From: Methyloradius palustris
Lineage (GTDB): Bacteria > Pseudomonadota > Gammaproteobacteria > Burkholderiales > Methylophilaceae
Direction: 5' to 3'
Assembly (NCBI RefSeq): GCF_019703875.1
Contig: NZ_AP024110.1
Location: 806,001-870,000 of the forward strand
Length of the DNA stretch: 64,000 bases
Shown here piece after piece: positions 52,605-61,768 of this stretch (position 1 is its first letter; each line of letters begins with the position of its first letter). Made by a program: the position numbers and the translations under genes. The notes under the pieces are model-generated. The model ran no database searches. It was not told the DNA's origin and was given only the letters and a program-made list of their open reading frames with translations.

Positions 52605-52781
52605 ATGTATTCTGCCATAGGCTTACTCATTCTAGTGCTCGACATATTCGCGATCATCAAAATCCTGCAAAGCTCAGCGGGCGGTGGCGAAAAGATTTTA
52701 TGGATTTTAGCTGTTTTGATATTCCCAGTTGCTGGGATGATCGTTTGGTTCTTTGCAGGGCCAGGCGGCAAAAAGCTGTAA
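52605..52781 (+). CDS. 58-aa two-helix membrane protein, PLDc_N-like
   Basis: A small gene. The product has two hydrophobic helices (about 3-20 and 31-52) separated by QSSAGGGEK, and ends FFAGPGGKKL. The pattern of a short helix, KIL, G-rich turn, WILAVLIFPVAGMIVWFF matches the N-terminal domain of cardiolipin synthase-like proteins (PLDc_N), which also occurs as stand-alone small proteins. CGGGGAAA precedes the ATG. The function is unknown. Confidence 0.75.
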   Translation: MYSAIGLLILVLDIFAIIKILQSSAGGGEKILWILAVLIFPVAGMIVWFFAGPGGKKL

Positions 52782-52794
52782 GGCTGCGTGCTTT

Positions 52795-53055
52795 TTAAGT
52801 GATAAGTCTTTCATATTCGGGAAAGTACTGCGCAATGACGGATAAATCGAAATTGCGCAGTATGCTGGTATTCGGTTCGCTAGCCAGTAAAAACTCAAAA
52901 GAATCATGAATCAAAATTTCTACAGAAGCGCGGTTGCCGATGAGCTTTTTGGCATATTGTTCTGAGACTGTAACTTGGTGTGAAGTGCTTGTTCGGCTAT
53001 CAACGCTCACTTCAAATTGATAATCGGCCAGCTTTTTAACAGTAATCGTTGCCAT
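52795..53055 (-). CDS. 86-aa conserved-looking protein downstream of a two-component pair
   Basis: A small soluble protein starting MATITVKKLADYQFEVSVDS and ending PEYERLIT. The first half looks like beta strands, the second half helical. GGAGAA precedes the ATG at 53055, and the gene lies 37 nt after the histidine kinase on the same strand, so it may share its transcript. No family was recognised and no catalytic motif is visible. Confidence 0.7.
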   Translation of the reverse strand: MATITVKKLADYQFEVSVDSRTSTSHQVTVSEQYAKKLIGNRASVEILIHDSFEFLLASEPNTSILRNFDLSVIAQYFPEYERLIT

Positions 53056-53092
53056 CAAGAATTCTCCCTGAATTCAACCTACTTATTTAACT

Positions 53093-54523
53093 TTAGACGA
53101 TCGCCATTTCCACAATGGCTTCCAATCCAAGCCCACCAGCGCAGATATTGCGCAACCGCAGGCTACCCCTATGTTTTTCCGCGATATTTCGTGCAATCGT
53201 AAGGCCCAGCCCAGTACCACCAGACTCACGCGAGCGTGAGTCTTCTAGGCGTTTGAAAGGTTCGAGCACCCTTAACAACTGATCTTCAGGGATGCCATCA
53301 CCGCCATCAATCACTGAAATAATCACTTTCTGCCCCTCACGTTTGACGATGACATGAGCAAACTGGCCATATTTGACAGCATTTTCCACCAGGTTGGAGA
53401 TGCAGCGGCGCAAGGCGTTTGGCCTCGCCATGACAGGTACGCCAACACGGCCACTTTGTGTGACTTCCAGCCCAGCATCAGTGGCATCGTTGCAGATGGT
53501 ATCAATCAGAGAATCCAGGTCCAGCATCTCGAATGGCTCGCCCTCATTCAGGCTGCGCGAAAGTTCTAGCCCTTCTTTAATCATCTCTAGCGTCACAGAT
53601 AGATCATTGATGAGCTTGTCACGCAAGGCAGCATCAGAGACCTTCTCAAGCCTCAAACGCAAGCGGGTGAGGGGGGTTTGTAAATCATGTGCGATGGCGG
53701 CGAGCATGTAGGTGCGCTCTTCCACAAAGTGACGTATTTGTGATTGCATGGTGTTGAAGGCGATAGCCGCTTCACGTACTTCTGCCGGGCCAGTATCTTC
53801 AGGCAATTTTTCTTCATCAGCCTGTTGACCAAGGCTTAGTCCTACACGATGCGCAGCATAGGCAAGCTTTCGCAAAGGGCGAGTAGCCAAATTAGCCACG
53901 AACCAGGCTAAGAGTGAAACGCAGAGTAAGAACAAGCCAAGGTAAGGTAAGAAGTCAACGCGAAATGGTGGCGGCAAGCTTTCTGCTGGGGTGGCGACAT
54001 CAATGCGTATGGCTGTTCCATCATTGAGTGTGGCGAAAATAATGCGGCATTTGCTTGTGCTACTGCTCTGCACGTTTGCGCTGGATTCATTACGCTTAAA
54101 GCCATCAGGGCGCACAGGGCAATCTAACCCTGTATGTTGGTAAGCCAAGACTTTTTTAGCATCGCCTAGGACTTTTGATAGTGCTGTGCTGGCCTCGATA
54201 TCAGGGTTGTAGCCCTTTGTCTGCAATAGTTTGGTTGATTCTGGCGCAGAAAAATCCACTCGTACCCCAGTCTTGCTGGTAATGTCTGCAACCTGTTTTC
54301 TGGCAGTTTGCGGCGTGAGTTCAAGCGTGAGGACAATCTGTTCAACCCGTTCAGTGAGATGGCGTAGCCTGACTTGATACAGCATATTCTTGCCTTCATA
54401 CGCGGCAAGGCTCAATGCAAATGCAGCGCAGACGATGATTCCGCCGATCAGGATCAGGAAAAATCGACCAGTCATGGAATATATAAAAACATGCACAAAA
54501 CGGCTGGCTAGCGACTTAAGCAT
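53093..54523 (-). CDS. EnvZ-type membrane histidine kinase
   Basis: A 476-aa sensor kinase. Two helices (about 20-42 and 191-210) frame a 150-residue periplasmic domain containing C135 and C159, possibly a disulfide. A HAMP domain (about 210-262), HisKA with H279 (AAIAHDLQTPLTRLRLR) and an HATPase domain with SNLVENAVKYG, DGGDGIP and GGTGLGL follow. It is encoded 6 nt after its OmpR-type partner. The signal is unknown. Confidence 0.9.
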   Translation of the reverse strand: MLKSLASRFVHVFIYSMTGRFFLILIGGIIVCAAFALSLAAYEGKNMLYQVRLRHLTERVEQIVLTLELTPQTARKQVADITSKTGVRVDFSAPESTKLLQTKGYNPDIEASTALSKVLGDAKKVLAYQHTGLDCPVRPDGFKRNESSANVQSSSTSKCRIIFATLNDGTAIRIDVATPAESLPPPFRVDFLPYLGLFLLCVSLLAWFVANLATRPLRKLAYAAHRVGLSLGQQADEEKLPEDTGPAEVREAAIAFNTMQSQIRHFVEERTYMLAAIAHDLQTPLTRLRLRLEKVSDAALRDKLINDLSVTLEMIKEGLELSRSLNEGEPFEMLDLDSLIDTICNDATDAGLEVTQSGRVGVPVMARPNALRRCISNLVENAVKYGQFAHVIVKREGQKVIISVIDGGDGIPEDQLLRVLEPFKRLEDSRSRESGGTGLGLTIARNIAEKHRGSLRLRNICAGGLGLEAIVEMAIV

Positions 54524-54529
54524 TTAGTA

Positions 54530-55270
54530 TCAACTCTCAATCTCTATAGCGGTGGCTAACACATAGCCCTCATTGCGCACAGTTTTGATGATTTGAGGAT
54601 TCTTGGAATCCACTTCTATTTTTTGTCGTAGGCGACTCACTTGAATATCCACGACCCGATCAAACGGGTCAGCGTCGCGACCTTGGGTCAGGTTAAGCAG
54701 ATGGTCGCGATTCAGCACCTGATTGGCATGGTCGAGAAATATTTGCAACAAACGATACTCAGCACCAGATAGCGAGATGATCACATCTTTAGAATTCACT
54801 AGGTGTCGAGCCACGACATCTAATGTCCAGTTGGCAAAGTGAATACGTTTGGGCTCTACAGCCTTTTTCTCTTCACTAGTCATTTGCATGCGGCGTAACA
54901 CATTGCGAATCCGCGACAGCAGTTCGCGCGGCTCAAACGGTTTGCACACGTAATCATCTGCACCCATTTCAAGCCCGAGAATACGGTCTAGAGAAGCACT
55001 CCTGGCCGTAAGCATGATGATGGGTAGGTCGGATTTTTCGCGAAACTGCTTGCATAGCTGAAAGCCGTTTTCCCCTGGTAGATTCAAATCCAGCACCACC
55101 AAGTGAATGTTCGAATTTTGCAGAATATTCCACATAGCTGTGCCATTGGCGGCGACAAAGGTTTTATAGCCGTGCTCCTCAAGATATTCGGCAAGCAATT
55201 GCCTGATATCCAAATCATCATCAACGATGAGAATGTTGGCTGGAATTTCTAAAGTGTGGGTTCTGTTCAC
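54530..55270 (-). CDS. OmpR-family response regulator
   Basis: A 246-aa regulator. The receiver domain (about 12-125) has the acidic cluster around D17-D19, phospho-acceptor D61 (VVLDLNLPG), T89 and K110. A winged-helix DNA-binding domain (about 145-240) contains LSGAEYRLLQIFLDHANQVL and RVVDIQVSRLRQKIE. It is the first gene of a kinase-containing operon on the minus strand, which also includes the 86-aa protein. The target genes are not evident. Confidence 0.92.
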   Translation of the reverse strand: MNRTHTLEIPANILIVDDDLDIRQLLAEYLEEHGYKTFVAANGTAMWNILQNSNIHLVVLDLNLPGENGFQLCKQFREKSDLPIIMLTARSASLDRILGLEMGADDYVCKPFEPRELLSRIRNVLRRMQMTSEEKKAVEPKRIHFANWTLDVVARHLVNSKDVIISLSGAEYRLLQIFLDHANQVLNRDHLLNLTQGRDADPFDRVVDIQVSRLRQKIEVDSKNPQIIKTVRNEGYVLATAIEIES

Positions 55271-55433
55271 TACATAGATTCCCGTTTGAAATGCGTGAAT
55301 TAGCGCTTGAGGGCACTATTTTTATTATGTTAATAGTATCTCTAACAAGACAAGTTCCGTTGCGGATTTTTGTATCGTTTTGTAGCTAAATGTTGATATT
55401 AAAAGCGAATGTTATGCAAACATTCAGATATGT

Positions 55434-55946
55434 TTATTGAGTATGTGGGGGCTCTTTAGATGTGGGCTGGTTTTTTCTAAACAAACGCTCAACTAGTTTT
55501 TCAATTGATCTTCCAAGGGTTAACACTGCCATAATCAAAAAACTGGAAACTAATATGAGTGGCCAGTAACCTGCACCACAGAGAACCCCCATGACTGCGG
55601 CTACCCAGATAGTGGCAGCAGTAGTCAAGCCAGAAACATGCCCTTCAGGATCCCTGATGATTACTCCAGCACCTAAAAACCCGATACCAGTAAGTATGCC
55701 TTGCAGCACATGGCTCAAAGCGCTGGGGTCAGTCGGGCTACCGAAAGGTTGTAAATTTAGAATCACCAGTGTTGCCGTCGCTGCGCCTAATGTTACTAGT
55801 GCATGCGTTCGTAATCCTGCAGGTTTGCCATGCAAGTCGCGATTTAAACCCAGCATTCCACCAACTAATACTGCTACGCCCAGCCTGCTGAAGAGTGTGC
55901 AGATGGTTGAGCTGTTTTCTAGGGCAGATGTTAAAGCAATGGTCAT
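55434..55946 (-). CDS. MgtC/SapB family membrane protein
   Basis: A 170-aa inner-membrane protein with four to five helices and the MgtC hallmark block VAVLVGGMLGLNRDLHGKPA followed by GLRTHALVTLGAA, then GIGFLGAGVIIRD. Family members act in magnesium homeostasis, acid tolerance or ATP-synthase regulation. The C-terminal extension is short and hydrophilic, so it lacks the ACT-like domain of full MgtC. The next gene upstream on the same strand, at 55964, ends 17 nt before this start. Confidence 0.88.
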   Translation of the reverse strand: MTIALTSALENSSTICTLFSRLGVAVLVGGMLGLNRDLHGKPAGLRTHALVTLGAATATLVILNLQPFGSPTDPSALSHVLQGILTGIGFLGAGVIIRDPEGHVSGLTTAATIWVAAVMGVLCGAGYWPLILVSSFLIMAVLTLGRSIEKLVERLFRKNQPTSKEPPHTQ

Positions 55947-55963
55947 GAGAGTTTCTTAATTAG

Positions 55964-56176
55964 TTAGTCTAAATTTTCACTTTGATTGATGACTTTGTAA
56001 GCGTTGTATTCTTTTATTACGTATATCAGCACGATATCTATTACAAGAAAAGCACCTAACGTGAGTTCGATTTTGGCGAAAATCTCTGCAGACCAAGGCG
56101 TGACCCAGATTTGTGCTAGTCCTAGCACAATAGATAAAACGAAGAGACCTGCCCCCAATAAGATGCTGGATTTCAT
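55964..56176 (-). CDS. 70-aa membrane protein with two helices
   Basis: A small membrane protein with helices at about 4-26 and 36-53 and a charged C-terminus (KEYNAYKVINQSENLD). AAGGAG precedes the ATG. It lies between the MgtC-like gene and the YbjQ-family gene on the same strand with short gaps, so the three probably form an operon. The family was not recognised. Confidence 0.7.
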   Translation of the reverse strand: MKSSILLGAGLFVLSIVLGLAQIWVTPWSAEIFAKIELTLGAFLVIDIVLIYVIKEYNAYKVINQSENLD

Positions 56177-56204
56177 AGTGACTCCTTTAGCTATTCAAGG
56201 ATTT

Positions 56205-56534
56205 TTATTTAGGCTTAACCACGACAGCGGTGCCATAACAGAGCACTTCTGTGACGCCTGCCATAATCTCGGTGGCATCGTATCTTGCACCAATAATCGC
56301 ATTTGCCCCATGTTTTTCTGCTTGTTTACACATGAGTTGGAAAGCATCACGTCTAGCCTGTTCACACAGCGTGGTATAGACCGTAATATTGCCACCTAAA
56401 ATTGTCTGCAGACTACCAAAGAATGAACCGACAATAGAACGTGAGCGCACAACTATGCCCCTGACAACGCCAATATTTTGGGTAATTTCGTAGCCTGGCA
56501 GTTCGAGTACGGTGGTGACCATTTTGACTTCCAT
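56205..56534 (-). CDS. YbjQ/UPF0145 family protein
   Basis: A 109-aa soluble protein of the YbjQ (UPF0145, once called heavy-metal-binding) family, with GVVRGIVVRSRSIVGSF in the first half and GANAIIGARYDATEI in the second. Members form small beta-rich pentamers of unknown function. It starts at ATG 56534 (MEVKMVTT) with a good purine-rich ribosome site. It is followed by a small membrane protein and the MgtC-like gene. Confidence 0.87.
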   Translation of the reverse strand: MEVKMVTTVLELPGYEITQNIGVVRGIVVRSRSIVGSFFGSLQTILGGNITVYTTLCEQARRDAFQLMCKQAEKHGANAIIGARYDATEIMAGVTEVLCYGTAVVVKPK

Positions 56535-56671
56535 GTTTTCCCCTTTTGATATGTGTGCAGATAATCCGCGATAGCAGAAAAGTACGCCCTACGATTTCGC
56601 AAACATGATTGAATAAGAGTATATATAAGATTCATTCGATTGATATTGAAACCAGCCATAGGCAATTAAAT

Positions 56672-57574
56672 ATGAATGCAATAAATGCTTTACCTTTACT
56701 CGGACGACTCAAACGCAAGCCTGATTCGCATAAGGGTGACTATGGCAAAGTGCTGATTATTGGCGGCGCGGCTGGCATGGTTGGTGCGCCTTTGCTCTCT
56801 GGGCAGGCCGCTCTGCATAGCGGCGCGGGTTGGGTGGTTATAGCCTTTTTATCAACCAACGCACCCGCTGTGATGCAAGCGCAACCAGAAATGATGTTGC
56901 GACATGTTGAGACTATCGACTTTGGTGATATCAATCCCGATGTAATCGCAATTGGGCCTGGCATGGGCACAAGTGAACAAGCCAAGGCCTTGTTAGCACA
57001 GGTGTTCTTGATGGATGTTCCATTGGTGATTGATGCAGATGCCCTGAATCTGTTGGCGGCAGATTATGCTTTGATAGGTTTGTTGCAAAAGCGTAAAGCA
57101 CCATCAGTATTAACGCCTCATCCAGGTGAGGCTGGCCGTTTGTTGCAGTTATCTAATCAGGCCATACAAGCTGACCGCATTGCCAGCATTAATGCCTTAG
57201 TGAAAATGACAAAAGCTATATGTGTGCTCAAGGGCTCTGGCAGTCTTGTAGCTTCTCCAGAACATGCTCCAGAGATATGTAGCGCAGGTAATCCCGGTAT
57301 GGCAACGGCGGGTATGGGTGATGTGTTGACTGGCGTTATTGCCGCGTTAATCGGGCAGGGCGTACGTAATAGCCTGAACGTCTGGGATGCAACCCGACTG
57401 GCGGTGTTGTTGCATGCGATGGCTGCAGATAGCCTTGTCAATAAGGGCATAGGCCCAATAGGCCTAACCGCGCTAGAGGTGGCTTACGAAGTGAGGCAAC
57501 TGGTCAATCACTATGCTGAAAATGCCTCATCTACTGACACAGATGGCTTGGCGTTCTTGCTCGATAGTCCTTGA
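56672..57574 (+). CDS. nnrD: ADP/ATP-dependent NAD(P)H-hydrate dehydratase
   Basis: A 300-aa YjeF C-terminal-type enzyme that repairs hydrated NAD(P)H. Hallmarks are GDYGKVLIIGGAAGMVGAP at the N-terminus, VIDADALNLL, LTPHPGEAGRLL and NPGMATAGMGDVLTGVIAAL (the nucleotide-binding GMGD motif). The N-terminal epimerase domain found in E. coli YjeF is absent. The ATG at 56672 is preferred over a TTG at 56609 without a ribosome site. The last 44 bp overlap the 3' end of convergent gshA. Confidence 0.9.
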   Translation: MNAINALPLLGRLKRKPDSHKGDYGKVLIIGGAAGMVGAPLLSGQAALHSGAGWVVIAFLSTNAPAVMQAQPEMMLRHVETIDFGDINPDVIAIGPGMGTSEQAKALLAQVFLMDVPLVIDADALNLLAADYALIGLLQKRKAPSVLTPHPGEAGRLLQLSNQAIQADRIASINALVKMTKAICVLKGSGSLVASPEHAPEICSAGNPGMATAGMGDVLTGVIAALIGQGVRNSLNVWDATRLAVLLHAMAADSLVNKGIGPIGLTALEVAYEVRQLVNHYAENASSTDTDGLAFLLDSP

Positions 57575-59117
57575 TAAAGGCATCGAAGTCGCCCGTCTGT
57601 GTTGCTTCAATCTGTGCTTGTTCATTGAGCGATGTTTGAGCCATCTCTTCAAAACTGGCTAGCTCTTCCGCGCTCAATGGGCGTGACTTGAAGTCTTCTG
57701 CATGAATTTGGCTTTGATGCAGGGCAAAAGTTTTGAATGAGCCACCATGCGCATGAATCGCCTCTAATACCTTGGCTGATGGCGTGAGTTCTACTGAGAT
57801 TAGTTTCTCTTTTTGAACAGCTAGTGCATTCGCATGTACTGAGTCACCATGCTGCGCATCTAGTAAATCTGCAATTTTGCTAATTTCGGTTAGCAGTTCT
57901 AGCCCCCAGGTTTTGAGTTCAATGGCTTCACCATTGCGTTGCAAGGTAAAGCCTGGGCGGCGGCCTTCTTTCACCGTGCGAGCAAAGTTATCTTTATTTT
58001 CGGCATCTTCAGCTTCACTTGTGGCTGGGCTATCTGTAAATGCACAGAAGTGTAAAAACGCATCAATAAAGCGCGAGGTTTCCAGAGTAATACCGATGGG
58101 GTTGAACGGGTCAACGTCCATACATCGCACTTCAATATATTGCACCCCGCGTGAACAGAGCGCTTCCAGTGGGCGTTCGCCAGTGCGGATGACGCGCTTG
58201 GGGCGTATTGTGGCGTAAAACTCATTCTCGACCTGCAGAATGTTTGCGTTGATCTGTACCCATTCACCATCCCGTTGTATGCCAAGTTCCTCATACGGCG
58301 GATACGGCTCGCGCACGCCGCGTGCAAGGCTTACCATGTAATCACGCAACGAGTTAATTGGCTTCATTAGCCCCGCCTGCACATTGTTCTGGTACCCGAG
58401 GTCGCTCATACGGAGGCTGGTGGCGTAGGGTAGGTATAAGGTATCTTCCGACAATGCTTCTAATCCATGAGGATTGCCCCGCATAAACTGCTTGGCGACG
58501 GCAGGTGACGCGCCGAACAGATACATGAGCAGCCAGCTATATCGGTGAAAGTTGCGCAATAGCGCAATATAGCTCTCGGACTGGTAACTCATGGCAGTGC
58601 CGCCAGCTTCTTCTGTGTTCTTGAGTAAACGCCAGATATCCTCAGACATCGAGAAGTTGTAGTGTATGCCTGCGATACATTGCATGGTTCTGCCATAGCG
58701 CAAAGCTAGGCCTTGTCTATACACATGCTTGAGCATACCGATATGTGACTTGCCGTAGGTAGCAATCGGGATATGTTCTTCTTCTGGCAGGTCACAGGGC
58801 ATGGATTGACTCCATAATAATTCGTCGCCAAGTGCGGTGTAGCTAAAGCGATGCACTGCGTCCAGCTGAGCTAGTACAGATTCAATATCGCGCCCAGTTG
58901 GAGTGATAAATTCAAGCAGTGACTCAGAGTAATCAGTAGTGATTTGCGGATGGGTGAGTGTTGAACCAAGTGATATTGGATGCGGCTTCTGCGAGAGATT
59001 TCCTGTGGCATCTACCCTTAAAGCTTCACGCTCTATACCGCGTAATCCCTGCGCCAGTAATTTGCGGTGAGCCTCATACGAAAATAATTTAAGACGGCGG
59101 GTTAGTTGCTCACTCAA
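57531..59117 (-). CDS. gshA: Glutamate-cysteine ligase GshA, first step of glutathione synthesis
   Basis: A 528-aa enzyme of the gammaproteobacterial (E. coli) type, joining Glu and Cys with ATP. Recognisable segments are GIEREALRVD near the N-terminus, GIHYNFSM, SLRMSDLGYQN and QYIEVRCMDVDPFNP. Length matches the family (about 520). Glutathione matters in methylotrophs for formaldehyde detoxification. The 3' end overlaps nnrD by 44 bp. A MAPEG protein gene is divergent across 199 bp. Confidence 0.94.
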   Translation of the reverse strand: MSEQLTRRLKLFSYEAHRKLLAQGLRGIEREALRVDATGNLSQKPHPISLGSTLTHPQITTDYSESLLEFITPTGRDIESVLAQLDAVHRFSYTALGDELLWSQSMPCDLPEEEHIPIATYGKSHIGMLKHVYRQGLALRYGRTMQCIAGIHYNFSMSEDIWRLLKNTEEAGGTAMSYQSESYIALLRNFHRYSWLLMYLFGASPAVAKQFMRGNPHGLEALSEDTLYLPYATSLRMSDLGYQNNVQAGLMKPINSLRDYMVSLARGVREPYPPYEELGIQRDGEWVQINANILQVENEFYATIRPKRVIRTGERPLEALCSRGVQYIEVRCMDVDPFNPIGITLETSRFIDAFLHFCAFTDSPATSEAEDAENKDNFARTVKEGRRPGFTLQRNGEAIELKTWGLELLTEISKIADLLDAQHGDSVHANALAVQKEKLISVELTPSAKVLEAIHAHGGSFKTFALHQSQIHAEDFKSRPLSAEELASFEEMAQTSLNEQAQIEATQTGDFDAFIKDYRARTPSHLCQ

Positions 59118-59316
59118 TTGGAATCTCTTTATTGTTTGTTATATGTGCTCACGCGATAAAATCAAGCTTGCTATATGACTGGGCTAAATTAGATTAGTGC
59201 CATACATTATAAAGCCTGCGCATCAATTTATCAGACACAATAATATGTGGGGTGATGCTATTTCAAAATCAAGCTTAATTAGGCTTTAATAACGACCAAT
59301 TAATTAGGAGAAAAAC

Positions 59317-59709
59317 ATGACATTAGAATTATCCTGTTTAGCATGGCTAGTGGTACTTGCCGTTGTACAAATCATGATGGCTGGGCAAGCACGTACCAAA
59401 CAATACGGTACCCAGTGGAATGTGAGCGCACGCGACGGCGAAATGCCAGAGCTTAATCCACTAGCAGCAAGACTTGCCCGTGCACAAGCCAACCTGTTTG
59501 AAACCCTGCCATTATTCGCCATCGCCATATTGATTGCCACGGTAGCGAATAAAACCAACTGGATGACAGAAGTCGGCGCTGTCACTTATCTCATTGCACG
59601 CCTAGTTTATCTGCCACTTTATGCATTCGGCGTACCTGTAGTGCGCACGGTTGTGTGGATGATTTCAATGCTTGGATTTCTGCTGGTGCTTGCTGCCTTG
59701 GCATTATGA
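59317..59709 (+). CDS. MAPEG-family membrane protein
   Basis: A 130-aa membrane protein with four helices and the MAPEG signature around ARLARAQANLFETLPLFAIA, followed by YLIARLVYLPLYAFGVP. Eukaryotic relatives are glutathione-dependent transferases; bacterial members are mostly uncharacterised. TTAGGAG precedes the ATG. Being next to gshA may hint at glutathione use but could be chance. Confidence 0.88.
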   Translation: MTLELSCLAWLVVLAVVQIMMAGQARTKQYGTQWNVSARDGEMPELNPLAARLARAQANLFETLPLFAIAILIATVANKTNWMTEVGAVTYLIARLVYLPLYAFGVPVVRTVVWMISMLGFLLVLAALAL

Positions 59710-59723
59710 AATTAACAGGTTGC

Positions 59724-60518
59724 CTAGCTACATATTTTCAATGCTAGTGCCTGTAACACCGCACCATTGGTTCGGTCTTGCACAAAAGTGGCAACCCCTG
59801 CATTGCGAGCTTTCCACTCCGATTTAAGCGTAATGGTACGTTGCCAGCCGACATTGTTGGCATCATTGCCATCCAGCTTGAATGGGCCATAAAACTCGCG
59901 CACCACGTAATCGTGGTCTAGTTTTCGCCCACTGTTTTCACCTGCATTGACCTGGCTCGAAAGCTTGTTTTCGTAGATTGCGATAAAGATATCAGCATTT
60001 TTACTGTCATTGGCTTGCAGGGTTTGTGCCGAGACTCTCAATGACAAATCGCCATTAGCATTAGGCTCTATATTCAAACTCAGGTTGGCTCGTGCGGGCT
60101 GTTTGAGTTGGTCGTTGATGGATTGATTAAATCGTGAATTTTGCTGCCAGCCGCGAAAGTCTGAGCCATTAAATACGACTTGTGGTGTATAGACGAAACG
60201 AGAGTTACCCATGCTCGCCACTTCATTCTGCCGTGCACTGTATTCTGGCTTGGCAAAGCGGTCTTTCCAGCCTATGTAATCCCAGTAATCCACATGAAAA
60301 GCCAGAGGTACTACTTTGTCTAAGGAATACCCTGCAGCATTGATACTACTCAGCCATTGCTCTGCTGGCGGGCAACTGCTACAGCCTTCTGAAGTGTAAA
60401 GCTCCAGTAGCGGTACGCGTTCTTTACCGCTTTGTGCGACACATGCGGCATTGATATACGGGGTGATGAGCATTGAGGCTGTGCCCAGATAAATGGCGAA
60501 TAAGCGAGCGAACGACAT
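59724..60518 (-). CDS. Secreted DUF1223 protein with thioredoxin-like CxxC
   Basis: A 264-aa protein with signal peptide (cleavage near YINA). The DUF1223 hallmarks are LLELYTSEGCSSCPPAEQWL, with C46-S-S-C49, and AFHVDYWDYIGWKDRF. The fold is thought to be thioredoxin-like and the CxxC may be redox-active in the periplasm. It is probably a single-gene unit; the 3' end lies 14 bp from the convergent MAPEG gene. Confidence 0.87.
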   Translation of the reverse strand: MSFARLFAIYLGTASMLITPYINAACVAQSGKERVPLLELYTSEGCSSCPPAEQWLSSINAAGYSLDKVVPLAFHVDYWDYIGWKDRFAKPEYSARQNEVASMGNSRFVYTPQVVFNGSDFRGWQQNSRFNQSINDQLKQPARANLSLNIEPNANGDLSLRVSAQTLQANDSKNADIFIAIYENKLSSQVNAGENSGRKLDHDYVVREFYGPFKLDGNDANNVGWQRTITLKSEWKARNAGVATFVQDRTNGAVLQALALKICS

Positions 60519-60593
60519 TTGAATTCTCCAGATGAATAAGTCTATAAAACTTAGTCGTGAGAATTGAGCTTGGCTTACATGTTGAATCTCTAC

Positions 60594-61523
60594 TTAATTA
60601 AAAGATTTACCGCCGCCACCGAAAAACTCGCCCATGAGGAAGTTTTCCAGTTCATCATTGTCCTCAATTCTTGCCGACTTAGTGACGGTTCGCCCCAGCC
60701 TGACAGACTCCCAGGTAAAGTCACCTGGATAATCCTTGCGAATAATCGCAATCATCTTTTTGACGATTGCACGGTTAATATCTTCACCCCTATTCGCTTC
60801 AACATTGATGACTTGGTGTTCAGCAATTAACGAGTTCTTTTTCCAGCCATTAAACGAGAATTGTGCATTGTAGGTGCCCTTACTGGTGATCTGGAATACA
60901 CCACCGCCACCTCCCTGTGGTTGCAGATTTTTCTTGATAATGGCATCGCGCTTTTCTTCTTCGGTTGGGCCTCGCTCAGTGGCCATAGATGCTGCATTCT
61001 CCGCTGCTGCTGCGGTTTCTTCAGGCGATTGATTGGCCAAGCGCTTGGCTCGCATCGCATTCACATAAGATTGCATGTCAGTCGGTGCTGGCGTGGTCGG
61101 TTGCGCAGCGGAACTTGGTGCAGGTTTTTGCGTGGCGATCACTGGCGGTGTTGGCGGCACAGGGCGCGGTTTAGGCGGCGTGCGCTGTTTTCTGGGCACA
61201 ATCACTGGATTAGGTTCAGGCGTGACTTCGTTGGGCGGTGCAACTTCGGCGGGTGGCTGTTTTTTAGGTTCACCAAGCTGCACGACGATAGGTGATTGTT
61301 CAGGCGGTGCAGTTGGAGGATTTAATGCATTAGGTACCGCTTTCAACACGAATAGTATTAGCAGTGCATGAATCAGCAGTGAAACAATAACTGCAATCAG
61401 CGTATTGCGACTGATACGGAAATTGAGGTAGAAATCGCCTCTGGGCGGTAATTCCCAGATAGGCAATGGTGCTTTGGGTTCTACATTTGGCTTTAAGCCA
61501 AGATTGATGTCAGTCCCAGTCAA
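60594..61523 (-). CDS. TonB-like proline-rich membrane protein with atypical C-terminus
   Basis: A 309-aa protein with a cytoplasmic N-terminus (about 1-38), one helix (about 40-62, with VSLLIHALLILFVL), a Pro-rich periplasmic spacer (about 68-145) and a C-terminal domain with GVFQITSKGTYNAQFSFNGW and DDELENFLMGEFFGGGG. The layout is that of TonB or TolA, and the helix has a Ser-x3-His pattern, but the C-terminal domain is not a recognisable TonB domain. It may be a specialised energy transducer. No exbB/exbD or tol genes are adjacent. Confidence 0.75.
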   Translation of the reverse strand: MTGTDINLGLKPNVEPKAPLPIWELPPRGDFYLNFRISRNTLIAVIVSLLIHALLILFVLKAVPNALNPPTAPPEQSPIVVQLGEPKKQPPAEVAPPNEVTPEPNPVIVPRKQRTPPKPRPVPPTPPVIATQKPAPSSAAQPTTPAPTDMQSYVNAMRAKRLANQSPEETAAAAENAASMATERGPTEEEKRDAIIKKNLQPQGGGGGVFQITSKGTYNAQFSFNGWKKNSLIAEHQVINVEANRGEDINRAIVKKMIAIIRKDYPGDFTWESVRLGRTVTKSARIEDNDELENFLMGEFFGGGGKSFN

Positions 61524-61768
61524 TGCTGAATTGCCTTGATGTTTTGGAGATTAGATTGTGCTGGCAAAAGACGCATAAACAACAAATGATTCCAAATGAC
61601 AGGGGTAAGTGATCTGGAGAATATACTCAGTGAAATGTAATTTTAGTGTGATTCACAAAATCACGCCTGAATATCTTCTATTGATTACAAAGATTTACAA
61701 ATTTTTTGGTGAAAAACTCTGACTTTAAGACCTGCGGCAGTTGCAGGTGTTCAACTCATTAATTGAAA

